A stretch of 64,000 nucleotides of DNA from Thelephora terrestris (Eukaryota > Basidiomycota > Agaricomycetes > Thelephorales > Thelephoraceae), in assembly GCA_015956445.1 (NCBI GenBank), contig WIUZ02000029.1, positions 62,001 through 126,000 on the forward strand, written 5' to 3'. Positions 23,401 through 34,263 of this stretch are shown one piece after another; the first letter of the stretch is position 1; each line of letters begins with the position of its first letter. Made by a program: the position numbers and the translations under genes. A model generated the notes under the pieces. The model saw only the letters and a program-made list of their open reading frames with translations. It was not told where the DNA came from and did not search any database.

Positions 23401-24007
23401 GAACAAAGTGGCTTTGATCCCAGCGCTTTTGTCAACGGAGGAGACGGAACGATGGTCCTTGACCACGAAATTGACTTTGTAAGTTTCGACCGTCATCGTA
23501 GTCTCTGTCCTGAAAATCACACAGTTCAGTGGAGATATGAACTATCGCATCGATGCCCGTAGGGAGATGGTTATGGCTTCCGTACGCTCTGGAGAACACA
23601 AGAACCTTCAAGTCCATGACCAGCTTTTGAAAGAGATGAAAGTCAACCGTGGGTTCCGTCTGCGTTCGTTCCAAGAAGGTCCCATCGACTTCATCCCAAC
23701 ATACAAGTATGACCCAAGGACGAATGAATTTGACACGTCGGCAAAGAAACGGATCCCCGTATGGTGCGATCGCGTCCTCTGGAGGGTGCTCACCAACTCT
23801 CGAGTCGTGCAAACTCAGTATCGCAGTTGGGAGGCAAATATATCCGATCACCGACCAATATCTGCCGTATTCAACTTGACAGTCAAATCTATCGATCCAG
23901 CCTCCAGGGCCGATGTCAAAGGTGACGTCGAAAAGAAGTGGACAGGCCGCCAACAACGGCTTTTGTCGGACCTCCAGAAGTTTTACGTCGATTGGGGAGT
24001 TCTTTAA
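20429..24007 (+). CDS. Inositol polyphosphate 5-phosphatase with N-terminal WD40 propeller
   Basis: Hydrolyses the 5-phosphate of phosphoinositides or inositol phosphates. Order: a proline-rich disordered N-terminus with SH3-ligand-like PPPLP and PPRPPPR stretches (20429-21600), a WD40-type propeller (about 21650-22655), then the catalytic domain: SWNIDANKP, GFQEVVD, GNFGNKGAI, INCHLAAGQ, GDMNYRID, FIPTYKYD, PVWCDRVL, SDHRPISAVF. All expected catalytic segments are present. Introns lie near 20957-21008, 22655-22729, 23214-23263 and 23479-23525. The first exon runs into a stop near 20930, while the adjacent frame continues perfectly into the 20957 donor (phase fits), so one base appears to be missing in the C-rich stretch 20880-20910. 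WD40 plus 5-phosphatase is known in plants and fungi. Confidence 0.87.
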
Positions 24008-24149
24008 ACATTCTCAAATCCAACTCTCATATCACTCGTACCCCTTTTCCACCATACACCATCATACCTCACTTGTACAACACCCCCAAGAACGTAACGT
24101 CGTCGCAATCCCATATGGACTCCCTTAATTGACAATTAATTACTACATT

Positions 24150-26365
24150 CTAATCCACCCCATCTTGATCCAAGTTTCCGCCTTCGTCACTGTTTGAGGA
24201 TTCTGAGATCTCGGGACCACCAAAGAAACAGTTGACTATGTTTCGCAGGAGCCTTACCGGGAGCGGCTATTGTAAAAAACGAATGCGAGACTTAGGGAGG
24301 TTACCGCTGGATTCTTCAACTCCACACACCTCGATATCTGCCTCGTCATCACTGCCGTCTCCTTCTACACCCCTTACTATGGGAGCTTGGTCGGCGAAGG
24401 CCGGTTCGAAGTCAAGCACCCCCACTTCGCCTTGCAGTTGACCTGGCATGCCCACATTTGGATTCTGAGCGACAATGCCATCCGCCTCCGCGATCATCAA
24501 GTCCTCCAGCGCATCCTCAGGCAACTGCGCTGCCAGTTGTGCAAATTGAATGATGCCTCCAGGAAACCGTTGTGCAAAGTCCGGGTGCGCAGCGAAAAAA
24601 TCCTAAGAAACGATTAGTCTCAGGTGCTGTCAAACGAGGCGTACAGACCTGTAGCTGTCTACGAAATACACCGTCTGGTAGCAGTCTCTCCAAAAGGCGT
24701 TCTTCCTCCCTGGCGTTGTGTCTCCGGGGACGGTATCCTACTACGTCTTCAACACCCCGGAAGAATTCAGCGTCATACTCGCTAACCCTTAGAAACGGCA
24801 GCAGAGGGTCACATGAAAGCTGCCTGGAGTTGAGAATTTCTTTCGGGATGAAAGAGAATAAGGACCGGCATGTTTTCTCGAGGACGATAACATGTCGATA
24901 AATGGAATTGTGGGTTGTCGTTGCGGCTAGAACTGTAGTTCGATCCTGTTCTGTGCTCGCCGGGATTGAAATCATGGACGAAAGCGACTTGATACACTCT
25001 GATAACCAGGTAGAATGACAACCTCCCCCACCTCTGGGCGTACAGGTGACAAAGGAGCTGTACAGCAGCATCCGTCTGGCTCGACAAAGAACTTTACAAT
25101 GAGGTGTTGTGTCAGGTTTGTGAATTCCACTCAAGGACATAAGGGCTCCTCACGATGAGTCAACATGTACTTTGAAAGCGGGTTTGGAAATGATTTCCGC
25201 AGACAGCGCGACATCCGTCTTGTCTGCGAGCAGCGGAAGAAGAGAAGGAAACCGTGACACTGCAGCGACAAATGCCTGGACACTCGACGTGTGGTCCTAG
25301 GATCCCCCAAGATGTCAACAGGGTGGCGAAAAAGTACAAAATTTCACTCGCCTGCGACCCAGTAGCATCCTCGCGGATTTTCATTGCCAACGCCCCGTGG
25401 TATACCACCACCCGGGTAGAACAGTTGGGATCATCCTCCCCTCAAGACCGTCTTGTTCAGTTTCGAAATATTCCCAGACGCCTAATATCCATTCGTGCAT
25501 TCCTGCCTTTAGAGCGAGACCGTCCAGATGCAGCAAAGATCCATGAGGGTCAGTCCACGGGTCAAGGGAATACAACAGCTTGGCGAACTCAAACGCCGTG
25601 CGAGTGCAACCCCGTCGGTGGAGGTCGCTGTCGATCGTCAGTTTCTAGGGAGTGCGGCAAAAACGGAACCACAACTCACACAAGTTGCCGGTGGAGGGCC
25701 AAAAAAAAAGGTCGATTCTCAACACGGTCGAAGTCCAACCGATGACACCCGCCCATGAAGTTGAAGGCTCCGATGAAGGCTCGCTCGTAGGTTAAAAGAG
25801 CTCTATCGATGAAGTCAGAGGCGGTGCTGTACTCTGTAGCGCATCAGATGAAAGTAAATTCAAACGTGCCAGACGCGATACCTTCTCTATGACTGTACAC
25901 TTCCGCAAGCTGAAGCAAGGTGTCGGCGTGATATGGCTGTGCGCGCAGGAGGTGATTGAACCCTTCAGGATCTGTAGATCATTAGTCTAGTAGGTGTAGC
26001 AATTAGCCATGCAACCGCTTACCCCCAGACATGACAATCTGCATGAAAGCCATGGTAATTGCTCGATATTTTTTCCCATACTCCACAGTCCACCATACCT
26101 CTTGTCTACCCGACCACCCGTGACGGAACAACTTGTCCTCGTGTTCATTGGGAGTAAGTTGACGAATGGACAATCCTTCGCGCAATTGCGGCGGCCACCA
26201 GTTTGGTTTGGGATTCATCAACGTTGACCTATGGGCCGCGTTCACCCGCTTTGAGGCAACCCGAGTAGTCTTCGAGGAAAGAACTACCTTGGATCCGAAG
26301 AATTTGCGCATTTCAAGATCGCCGTCCACCTGGCATAATTCCCGGGCCAATGGCGTCTGTTCCAT
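24150..26365 (-). CDS. RQC1: RQC1/TCF25-family protein, N-terminus missing and one frame break
   Basis: Subunit of the ribosome quality control complex, which marks stalled nascent chains on 60S subunits for Cdc48 extraction. Exons give EMRKFFGSKVV, NWWPPQLREGLSIRQL, EVWWTVEYGKKY, YHADTLLQLAEVY, RALFAYERAFIGAFNF, RLDFDRVENRPFFLAL, TAFEFAKLLYSLDP, IYRHVIVLEKTCRSLFSFIP, SCDPLLPFL, HPDFAQRFPGGIIQFAQ, and an acidic C-terminus ending at 24150. These follow the family in order. Two oddities: the usual N-terminal ~150 residues are absent, with an unrelated coding block (26440-26644) in their place; and between PGWW and ALAMKIRED (near 25395) the frame changes by one base in a G/C run. Either a partial gene or error plus mis-assembly. 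Confidence 0.8.
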
Positions 26366-26439
26366 CTGATTGAAAATCTGAATTCAATTTCGCTGAAATG
26401 TCGAAGGAGATGACTGACCGCTGGTACCGAACAAGGTTT

Positions 26440-26644
26440 TCAGCCACTTGGTGGAGACCCCGAATGGTGTCTCTGGACCTGTATCCAGGGATACACCCTC
26501 GACAACGAACAGGATTCCCTCGCGCTCCCATGCACGGCAACTTGTAACGACCTTGTGGATCGGCAGAGTCCACGAGACTGAACTTGCGCGGACGAACGAA
26601 TTTTCTTGTTCAATGAGCGTCCCGATGTCGAAATCGGTGGGCAT
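26440..26644 (-). CDS. Short unrecognised coding block upstream of RQC1
   Basis: Open from ATG 26644 (MPTDFDIGTLIEQENSF) for about 68 codons to a possible splice donor GTCAGT near 26434. Composition (Trp, Val, Asp) looks coding. It may be the first exon of a fusion with the RQC1 exons or the remnant of another gene; it does not resemble the normal RQC1 N-terminus. Function unknown. Confidence 0.4.
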
Positions 26645-26926
26645 CGTAAGACTTTGAGTGGACTAGGAGATGGTTGGTGGCAAGCGACTAGTGCTAGTGA
26701 TTATCCAACGAACACGACATCACCACATGGCATCAGGAAATTTGTGGACACGCGCGTGACTTTACAGGATTTCCGGGATTGATGTGCAAGCGGGATGCGA
26801 GGGCGCTTCTAGCTTCTAGCTTCAAGCTTCAAGCCAGGATCTGCAACTCGCTTTCAAGTCCTCAAATATTATTCAATGCTCAGCCAGTACTGTGTAATGG
26901 ATAAACACGTAACGCGCGGTGCAGCA

Positions 26927-27767
26927 ATGTATGAGCAAGAGCTTCCTGTGGACCCAACGCACCGTCCCACAACGGTACGTAGCTTTTCATCGAACCGGCC
27001 TCTCAAGACCCTCGACGCTGAGCACTGATTAACCCAGCAGGCAAGTCTCTCGTCCGCTTTTGACCCCTTGGTTCCAAGTATCCCCGAGTCACTTGAGCTC
27101 GACCACTTTTTTACCCAGCTGAAGGCCGTTCCACCCGGAGAGGTGTCGACCCATTCCGAAATGACGCCCCACGTCTTAGCTCACGAGTCAGTGGATTGAA
27201 TTCCATCAGCCGTGATTAATACAAACCTAACCCATTTCGTTTAGGACGATGGCCGTGTTGAGACAGGATGCTAGGGTCGCAACGATTGGAGAGCTGGCGG
27301 CTGACGCAGAGACTTCCGGTAAGTCAAGATTTCCTTCTTCTCGTGTGCTCATTAACATTGCTCATCACGTCGTATGTCGGCAGATGGGGAAGAAGACCAC
27401 GACCATTCACACCCCCCACCTCCCCCCTCTCCCTGTTCTTCGTCTTCCGGCTCTGACGAGCTACACTCGGTCGTTCGTTCCGGTCAGGGCAAGAATTGCT
27501 ATTCTCCAACAGAAGTCAAGCCCCATTCACGAAAAGGAAAGCCGGTTACCAAACGGATTTCTTGCGGCTCCAACGACGAAGAGCCGAGGAAGCCGAGGAA
27601 GCAACGTGAGGCAGTCAGCCTCGCGTGCTACTTCTGCCGCAAGCGTAAGATTGCCCGTCGGCAGCTACCCGCAGATAGCCCGGATCAGACCTGCAAGTCA
27701 GTCGCATTCCCTTCACTCCATCCCACCACCTTTTATTTGGTTGTTTCCTTCACAGGAGAGATCTGAC
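26927..27767 (+). pseudogene. Zn(2)Cys(6) transcription-factor gene, cut off in the zinc cluster
   Basis: Start ATG 26927 (MYEQELPVDP), then exons joined over introns near 26976-27041, 27189-27243 and 27319-27384. A His/Pro/Ser-rich region (DHDHSHPPPPPSP) is followed by a basic stretch (KPRKQREAVSLA) and CYFCRKRKIA, the first half of a fungal binuclear zinc cluster. The next expected Cys is Arg (IARRQLP), and after TCK the next exon gives no further Cys before a 19-base C tract. Mushroom relatives normally continue with a second Cys set and a long C-terminus. Looks truncated; it could be an assembly break at the homopolymer. Confidence 0.65.
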
Positions 27768-27785
27768 CCCCCCCCCCCCCCCCCC
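27767..27785. repeat. Poly-C tract, 19 bases
   Basis: Uninterrupted run of C directly where the zinc-cluster gene loses its reading frame. Possible assembly join or replication-slippage site. Confidence 0.95.
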
Positions 27786-29258
27786 TTTAGTCAATGCAAA
27801 ACACGTTGAATAGAATGCCACGAGCCGACCGAGTCCCGATGTGGGGAACGCCGTAGGCCAGCTGGCACTCACAAAGACCACGAGCGTTGAACGCCCCGTC
27901 CCATCCCTCACATACACGTGGTAACTAAACGTATCCAGCGCCCTCCCCCTCATCTCGAATCTGCTCATCGCTTAATCTCAGCACACTGTGTTTTCAACCC
28001 TCGAAATACTTTCCTCTCGTTTACTCGCCCACACCAAAATGAACTTTATTATTTGCCGTGTATCATATTGGGTTTTCCTCAATTTGCCTTCGGAAAAACT
28101 TATCACGCGCACCAGATGTACCTATCCAAAAGAAAATCCAAAAGAAAAGGGAAGTACGGGTTTCACACGGTTCCGATTGGCTGGACAATCTTTATATCTG
28201 ATTGGCTAGACAAACCCCATTCCTGATTGGCCGGATAGGTCTATTGCCGGGACTCAGAAGCTCCCTCTCTGCCAGCTTTTGTCTCCCCACCTCCGCCATC
28301 CGCTCCTTCCCTCTCTCTCGCAAACGGTTGCCATGTCTTATCCCTCCCCCTCCGCTGTACACATAGCAAAAACATATTCATTGTCTGCCTTCTAGATAGG
28401 TCACCACAGGTGGCCGCATTACCCACATTGTAAGTCAGCTGGGCGAGCCCCAACGTCGCCACCAGCACCCTCCTGAACCACACCGCTAACTGAGACCCAC
28501 CTGTCAGATGTATTTGAAAAAAAACAAAATACGCGAGGTTATTTGGTTTTTTTTTCAAATTCTCTCGACAAACTTGACCGGTCCCATTTTCGACGGCAGT
28601 CTTCCCTGATCAAGAAGCACCCAAGTGGCTTCGGAGCATACAGAGACATTTCCACCCCGGTTGCTCTTCCCCCTCTTCGACTTCATCGACACTGTTCCCA
28701 TCGTTCAGCCCCATCTCGCATATCATACCGGTACCTATTGCTGCGTTGAGGGCGAGTGATTACACTTATCTTACTCACCTCGCACTCATATGTGGCAGAA
28801 TAGATTCTGTCCCTGCCGCGCACCATGTATACCCTCACACGACAGAACCTATGTTTTAGCAGAACATTGTTAGGGCTTTTGTGGTGGACGACGGGAATTG
28901 TAAGGGTTCATCTTCACGCGAAATGGTTCTGGCTACTTAATGTACATGTTGTGGTGCCAGGCCCAACAACCACATCGAACGTTCAAGAATGTGACCCGTC
29001 CACGACGGGTACACACCGAAGCCTCGCTAGCGCAGCCCGCCGCGTCGATTTCCACGTTTTTACCGAGATCGAGATCTTCGGGATCTCTGACGGATACCTG
29101 CTCTAGAAATTCCAGGAAATTCATGGAAAATATTCGCGTGGCAGCGATAATGTCCGTTACCCGGAGGAGGCTAACCTGTTGGCTTCCGACGGTGAAGGTG
29201 AGATATTATACTGCAAACATGTTGCCACTGATTTTCTGACATATCCTTGCAAAGGCTA
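27786..29258. other. Intergenic, short repeats only
   Basis: Near 28166-28240 a GATTGGCTGGACAA-like word is repeated three times in tandem (GATTGGCTGGACAATC, GATTGGCTAGACAAAC, GATTGGCCGGATAGG). Two poly-T/poly-A tracts lie near 28515-28557. No gene could be supported. Confidence 0.4.
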
Positions 29259-30767
29259 ATGTCTGATAGCGTGCCTTTGACTCCTCGGAGTCGCCGCCGG
29301 CACGCTTTACGACTTGGCCGCGAATCAGACGACCGCGAGGGGCAACGCCGCACACCAGTAAGTAACGGTTTCGCGTGTGTCATCAGCCCTGTATTCAGAG
29401 GTGACTCACGGACAAGTTACAGAGTTTCGGTCTCCAAACCCCACCCCACACCACTCTTCAGACGCACCAAAATGAGCACGGTCCATCGGGGAGTTCGCAG
29501 CAGAGACGGCAGGTGTCAACAAACCGTTCTGAAGGTCAACGTCGCCGGCGGGAGAGGGAGCGACGTGAACGTGAGCAACAGGAGCAACAATTAACGGTAA
29601 TTGAATTTACACATGTGCCCATATATTATATCATGTGGACTTACAGAAAGTCAAAAGCTCACTCTGAGCCCCCCAGGTGCACCGTTACCCACTCCGCCTT
29701 CAACACAAAATTCTAGGACCAACCACCAAGTCCCACCTGGCCAGGGTCAGCAGGCATCGTCAAACCGCTCTGAAGGTCAACGCCGGCGGCGTGAGAGGGA
29801 ACGACATGAACGTCAGCAACAGCAGCACCAACCAGTGGTAAGTGCATTAAACATCTTTCTGTGTGTGCATGGACTTACAGATAATTAAAAGCTTGCTCCA
29901 ATGCCTCCACGCACACCATTACCTACTCCGCTATCAACACACGGCTCCGGTACCAACCGCAGAGTCTTACCTGTTGCACGACGGCCATACCGCGAACCAA
30001 CCCAGCGGCATGACCTTGGGCGGATGGAGCACGCCTGTCCCCACTGTGGTGCCCTACATTGGCTGTTCGAAAGATCAACAGGGAGTGGAAGCAGTGATGC
30101 TCATCCGCTTTTCAGTATGTGCTGCAACTCCGGAGATATCAAGCTACCCCCCATGGCACCTCCACCCACAGGACTCCACCACCTCTTTACAGCAGCAACG
30201 CCACAAGCCGAGCGGTTCCGCCAGCACATTCGCCAATACAATGCAGCCCTCGCATTTACATCGCTTGGGGTTGAGGTGGACAATAGTGTCAACCAAGGTG
30301 GTGGAGGACCTCCGGTATTCCGCATCCACGGCGAACTCCGTCATCAGCTTGGTTCCCTCTTTCCACGTCGTGGAGACCGTCCATCGTATGCACAGTTATA
30401 TATATATGACCCACACGAAGCCCTTGATCACCGAATGCAACGAAACACCACGCTCGACCCTATTGTCATGGAGTATTTGCAAAACCTCATCCTCACGAAT
30501 CACCGCTGGGCTCAAATCTTCAAGCATGCCATGGAAGTTTTTGACAGCAGTGGCTGTGAAGACGTTTCAATTCAACTCACAGCAAACAAGAACCGCGATC
30601 GACGCCGCTGGAACCTTCCGACAGCCGATGAAGTTGCAGTTGTTATCCCTGGTTCTAAGAAAGGGAAAACCCAATGTATTCCGGCAAAGATATCAGCACC
30701 GAAAGGGGGACGAAATAATAATACAGTTGACAGACGAGCAGACGGGCCAGGGCACATGGAACGATAA
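29259..30767 (+). CDS. Helitron N-terminal protein (Rep/helicase part missing)
   Basis: Rolling-circle DNA transposon gene. Start ATG 29259 (MSDSVPLTPRSRRRHALR). Three short N-terminal exons encode a repeated Arg/Gln/Glu-rich segment (NRSEGQRRRRERER). The long last exon from about 29900 reads ACPHCGALHW, FTAATPQAERFRQHIRQYNAALAFTSLGV, GPPVFRIHGELRHQLGSLFP, PSYAQLYIYDP, MQRN and RRRWNLPTADEVAVVIPG, the conserved region before the Helitron-like N and HUH Rep domains. The frame stops at 30767 before those domains, so the copy is non-autonomous. Introns carry normal GT..AG ends. Confidence 0.8.
29513..29880 (+). repeat. Duplicated exon-intron module in the Helitron gene
   Basis: 29515-29665 and 29758-29885 share TCTGAAGGTCAACG..CGGCG and the arrangement charged exon, then GTAATT/GTAAGT donor, then GACTTACAGA..AAAAGCT acceptor region. 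It looks like an internal tandem duplication of a roughly 240-base exon plus intron. Confidence 0.65.
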
Positions 30768-30975
30768 CTCAGAAGACTAAGATATTAAAGATGATCATAT
30801 GGTGGAATCACGAGCCCAGACCACAAAGCAGAATAGATATGAAGGTGACAATAAGTGTACATGATATGTATGTAAACGGGGGGCGCTCATGAAACTATTG
30901 ATGCGGTTAACACGTCTTGTAGCAAGGAAATGAGAACAGGCGACGAGGCTTACTGAGAAAGGAAGAGAGTTAGAG

Positions 30976-31771
30976 TTAACAGATCCGGGGTGGGACCCGG
31001 CAGGGTGGAACCGCCGCTAGAGGTTTGGATGCATCCACTACCTTTTTCTCTCGATTACCGCGCCTGAGATGGGCGTAGGTTGATGAAAAGGTGGTGTACT
31101 TGGCTCTCGGAATGTCTCCTCTAACGTAAATGTGGACAGCGAATGCCCGGAAGCGTCCACCGACCGTCATATCTGGTGACGCGAGCGCCGTGATGTGATA
31201 CGCAGTATCCACACGCGTGAAAGCAGTCGGGCGCTTTGTTGTTTTGTGGCCGAGCTCCCTGTGAGGTACCGAACACGACATATTGAGCACAGAGGGGCGA
31301 GACTGATTGAGATGAAACGCCGTGTAAACTTACCATAACATAATGTGCTGGAACTTGTGTCCCTGCATTTCGAGGTCAACCCCAAAGTCATCCATGATAG
31401 TGATGTAATTTCGGAGGGACCCGGGTTCGGGAAGGTGGGCAAACCAGCAACGCTTTCCACATTTCGGAAGGTCAACCCAGCCACACGACCGAGTCGAAGT
31501 GATTGTGCCAGCCATAGGATCTAGGGTGTTTCTGGAGGCGAGGAAGGTGGCGGTTTGGGCTTGGGGTAGAAGAGGGGGCAGGATACTGGGTAAACTCGGG
31601 CCTCCTCACCTTGTTTAAGTACTTGAAAAACCATCGAGCACGCATACATTCCAAGATGACAGCACCAGCGTCGAGCCTCTGGACCACTGGTTCTCGGCGC
31701 GAGTGCACATAGAAAAGGTCTGCGGTTTGCCATGCCGGTGATAACTGGAATATTGAAACACCGGGTGACAA
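30976..31771 (-). CDS. Hypothetical fungal protein
   Basis: Three exons on the minus strand: about 31771-31611 (SPAWQTADLFYVHSRREPVVQRLDAGA in two overlapping reads), about 31535-31330 (GWVDLPKCGKRCWFAHLPEPG, IMDDFGVDLEMQGHKFQ) and about 31257-30976 (ASPDMTVGGRFRAFAVHIY). The introns have GTGAGG..CCAG and GTAAGT..ACAG ends. Rich in Trp, His and Phe, so a folded domain is likely. I do not recognise it. A further exon may lie upstream near 31890-31800. Its position behind the Helitron gene may mean it travels with mobile DNA. Confidence 0.45.
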
Positions 31772-32251
31772 TCTTTAAACATTACAGTGCCTGATTGGCA
31801 GTGGTGCAAGAACGAAATAGTGTGTGATCTTCGCTGCCCTTTTGGTGCAGCTCCACTTGTTCCCGCAATGGCAGTGAGCGATACCCTTTGGGTCACCATC
31901 ACTAACGCGAAAGGGTGATTGACGGCAGGGCTACACGAGGAAGAACCAAGGCCATTAAGCAGCTGATGAACGTTTGAGCGTTCGTGAACACGCGCGAACC
32001 GCTTGCAAAGCGCTAAGTGATAGGCTATGTCGTTCCGATGCTCCCGTTCTACGCTATGGATCACTGCGAGAGCAACCGTATAAAGTGGAGATATCTTCAC
32101 TTTCTCATCCTGGAGCCTGGGAGTCAACAGGTGCGACTCAACAACGTCCAACTTTGCCTACGGTGTCGTCGAACTCGTTCAACAATTCGGCTTCGCTTTC
32201 GGAAACGTACCTCTCGCTTTTCATCCTCACGCGCACCGTTCCGGAGTCTCG

Positions 32252-33742
32252 ATGGAACCCCTCTCACCGCTCGACTTTTATTTCGCTGGCCCAGAAGTGG
32301 AAAGCCCAGACCGATATCGACCAGGGGGATACCACCCTGTGCACCTTGGTGACGTCTATCACCAGAGGTACAGGGTGATCCACAAGCTTGGGTTTGGCAC
32401 CTATTCCACTGTCTGGCTTGCACGCGACCTCCATTCAACTTCTCAGACGTAAGTTCATGTGGCCACGAGCCGTAATTGATTATCTTGCGACCATCTTTTG
32501 TCACAGAATCACTAACGATCCTTTCTTAGTAGGTATGTCGCCCTCAAGTTTGCCGTAGCAGAACTTACCGGCAAGAACGGGGAGATCAAGATCCATCGTC
32601 ACCTTGTGTCCCAATCTGTTACACACCCCGGATCTGGACGCATTCTCGCACTCTTGGATCATTTCAGAGTCCAAGGCGTGAATGGGGAACATGACGTGTT
32701 GGTTTCGCAGGTCGTTGGACCTCAGCTCGAGGCCATGTTCAACGATAATCCTACTGTGATCCAGCAGTCGATTAAATCTCTCATGCACCAAGTCGCACTC
32801 GGGATCTCTTTTCTCCATCATTGTGGGGTAGTTCACGCAGGTTAGTGAGTTCTCTTGTCGACTGATTACGAGGACTCAAGGTGGTAATCAAGACCTGCAC
32901 AAGTGCAACATCGCGCTCGAGATCCCTACTCTCGACGGGGCGGATGAGGAGAGGGCGATGATGACCCTCGAAGTCCCACAATGCGTGCCCGTGTTCGCCC
33001 GAAACCAGCAGCATCAGACAAATTCCCTTCCCAAATACCTGGTGATCCCTGGAAATCTGATGGACTGTGTGAAGCAAGACGACATTCACGTAAAGATCAT
33101 CGACTTTGGGGAAGGTTCGTGACGATGGTCTGGAATGAATCACTGATAACTGAGTTCCCGCAGCATTCTTCAGTGCCGAAGAGCCTCGAGACTTACGCTC
33201 TCCGTTGCAAGTTCGGCCACCGGAGGCCCTCGTTAACCATCTCTCGATGCTTCCCAAGATCAAATACGACAGGCGGATAGACGTCTGGTCCATAGGATGT
33301 TTGGTGCGGCCCATAAAGTCAACACGAGATCGTCGGACTGACATTGAGGGCAGATTTACGAACTGGCCACATCATACCCCCTGGTCGGCGGTGCATATCA
33401 CTGTGACGAAGCGAAGGTCCTGCGTGAACTAACGACCCTCCTTGGGCCTCTCCCCCAGGAATGGATAGACTTGCTAGGTACGGGAAGTCACCCCTAGAAA
33501 TTCATCATTTTCTGATTGAATCCACAGGAGAGTCGCATTCCCCCAGCGATCGCGACACCTCCCTCAACCAGAGGATTCAATTGGCCTCAGAGATCGGCGA
33601 CACACCCGGATTGATTGCCTTGCTTCAGAAAATCCTTGTGCTGGAACCACTGCGACGACCAGAAGTGTCGGATATTTTGGATGACTTGTGGTTCGTAGGT
33701 TCGTCAAGCCCTGCTACCCCATCAAGATCCACGTCGGAGTGA
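32252..33742 (+). CDS. SRPK-like serine/threonine protein kinase
   Basis: Protein kinase of the SR-protein-kinase type common and expanded in mushrooms. Start ATG 32252 (MEPLSPLDFYFAGPE). Glycine loop KLGFGTYSTVWLARD; catalytic lysine in YVALKFAVAE after the intron ending near 32530; catalytic loop VVHADLHKCNI formed across the intron at 32840-32891; DFGE in KIIDFGEAF across the next intron; substrate/APE region LQVRPPEALV; IDVWSIGCL; C-lobe to the stop at 33742. All key catalytic residues (K, D, N, D) are present. It has at least five short introns. The split kinase domain typical of SRPK has only a short spacer here. Likely functional; target unknown. Confidence 0.8.
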
Positions 33743-34263
33743 GACGCAACCCCTCCACTTCTACTCATACTATCTTTCTTTGAAGTTTATCCTACTTCAC
33801 AACAATAGATCTCTTTTCTGGTGATTGTTTCCGTTACTATCCTCTGTACACACATACTGCGTAGCTCTTGGCCAAATGAACATGATGCATGGGTTGAACG
33901 ATTGTGAGAATGAGCGGCCGTGGGAAATCAACGCACTCGGGGTTTTTTTTTGGTGGGAGTCCCTTATCATGCCCACAGCAATCCCCGCATGTAAATTATG
34001 TTGGGTATAATTACTTGTGAAAAACATATTTCTAAGATTTCGTGAGGGTCCTCAAATCGAGCGACCACGTCCTTTTTCAAACCGTGAAAGGAAAATACTG
34101 TATCATTAATGCTTTGTCATCATGGTCACAGTCACGTATCCAAAGATGCATAAGATATAATCAAGGTAAACATCATCACCAGCAAGCGGCATTTGTTCTA
34201 CATAGACTGGATATATGCACATCGGCAACGTTTCTAAGATTGGGACGGTGATCGACTTATCGA
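33743..34263. other. Intergenic, convergent 3' ends
   Basis: AT-rich spacer between the kinase stop and the end of the ABC-transporter remnant on the other strand. Nothing else recognised. Confidence 0.5.
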
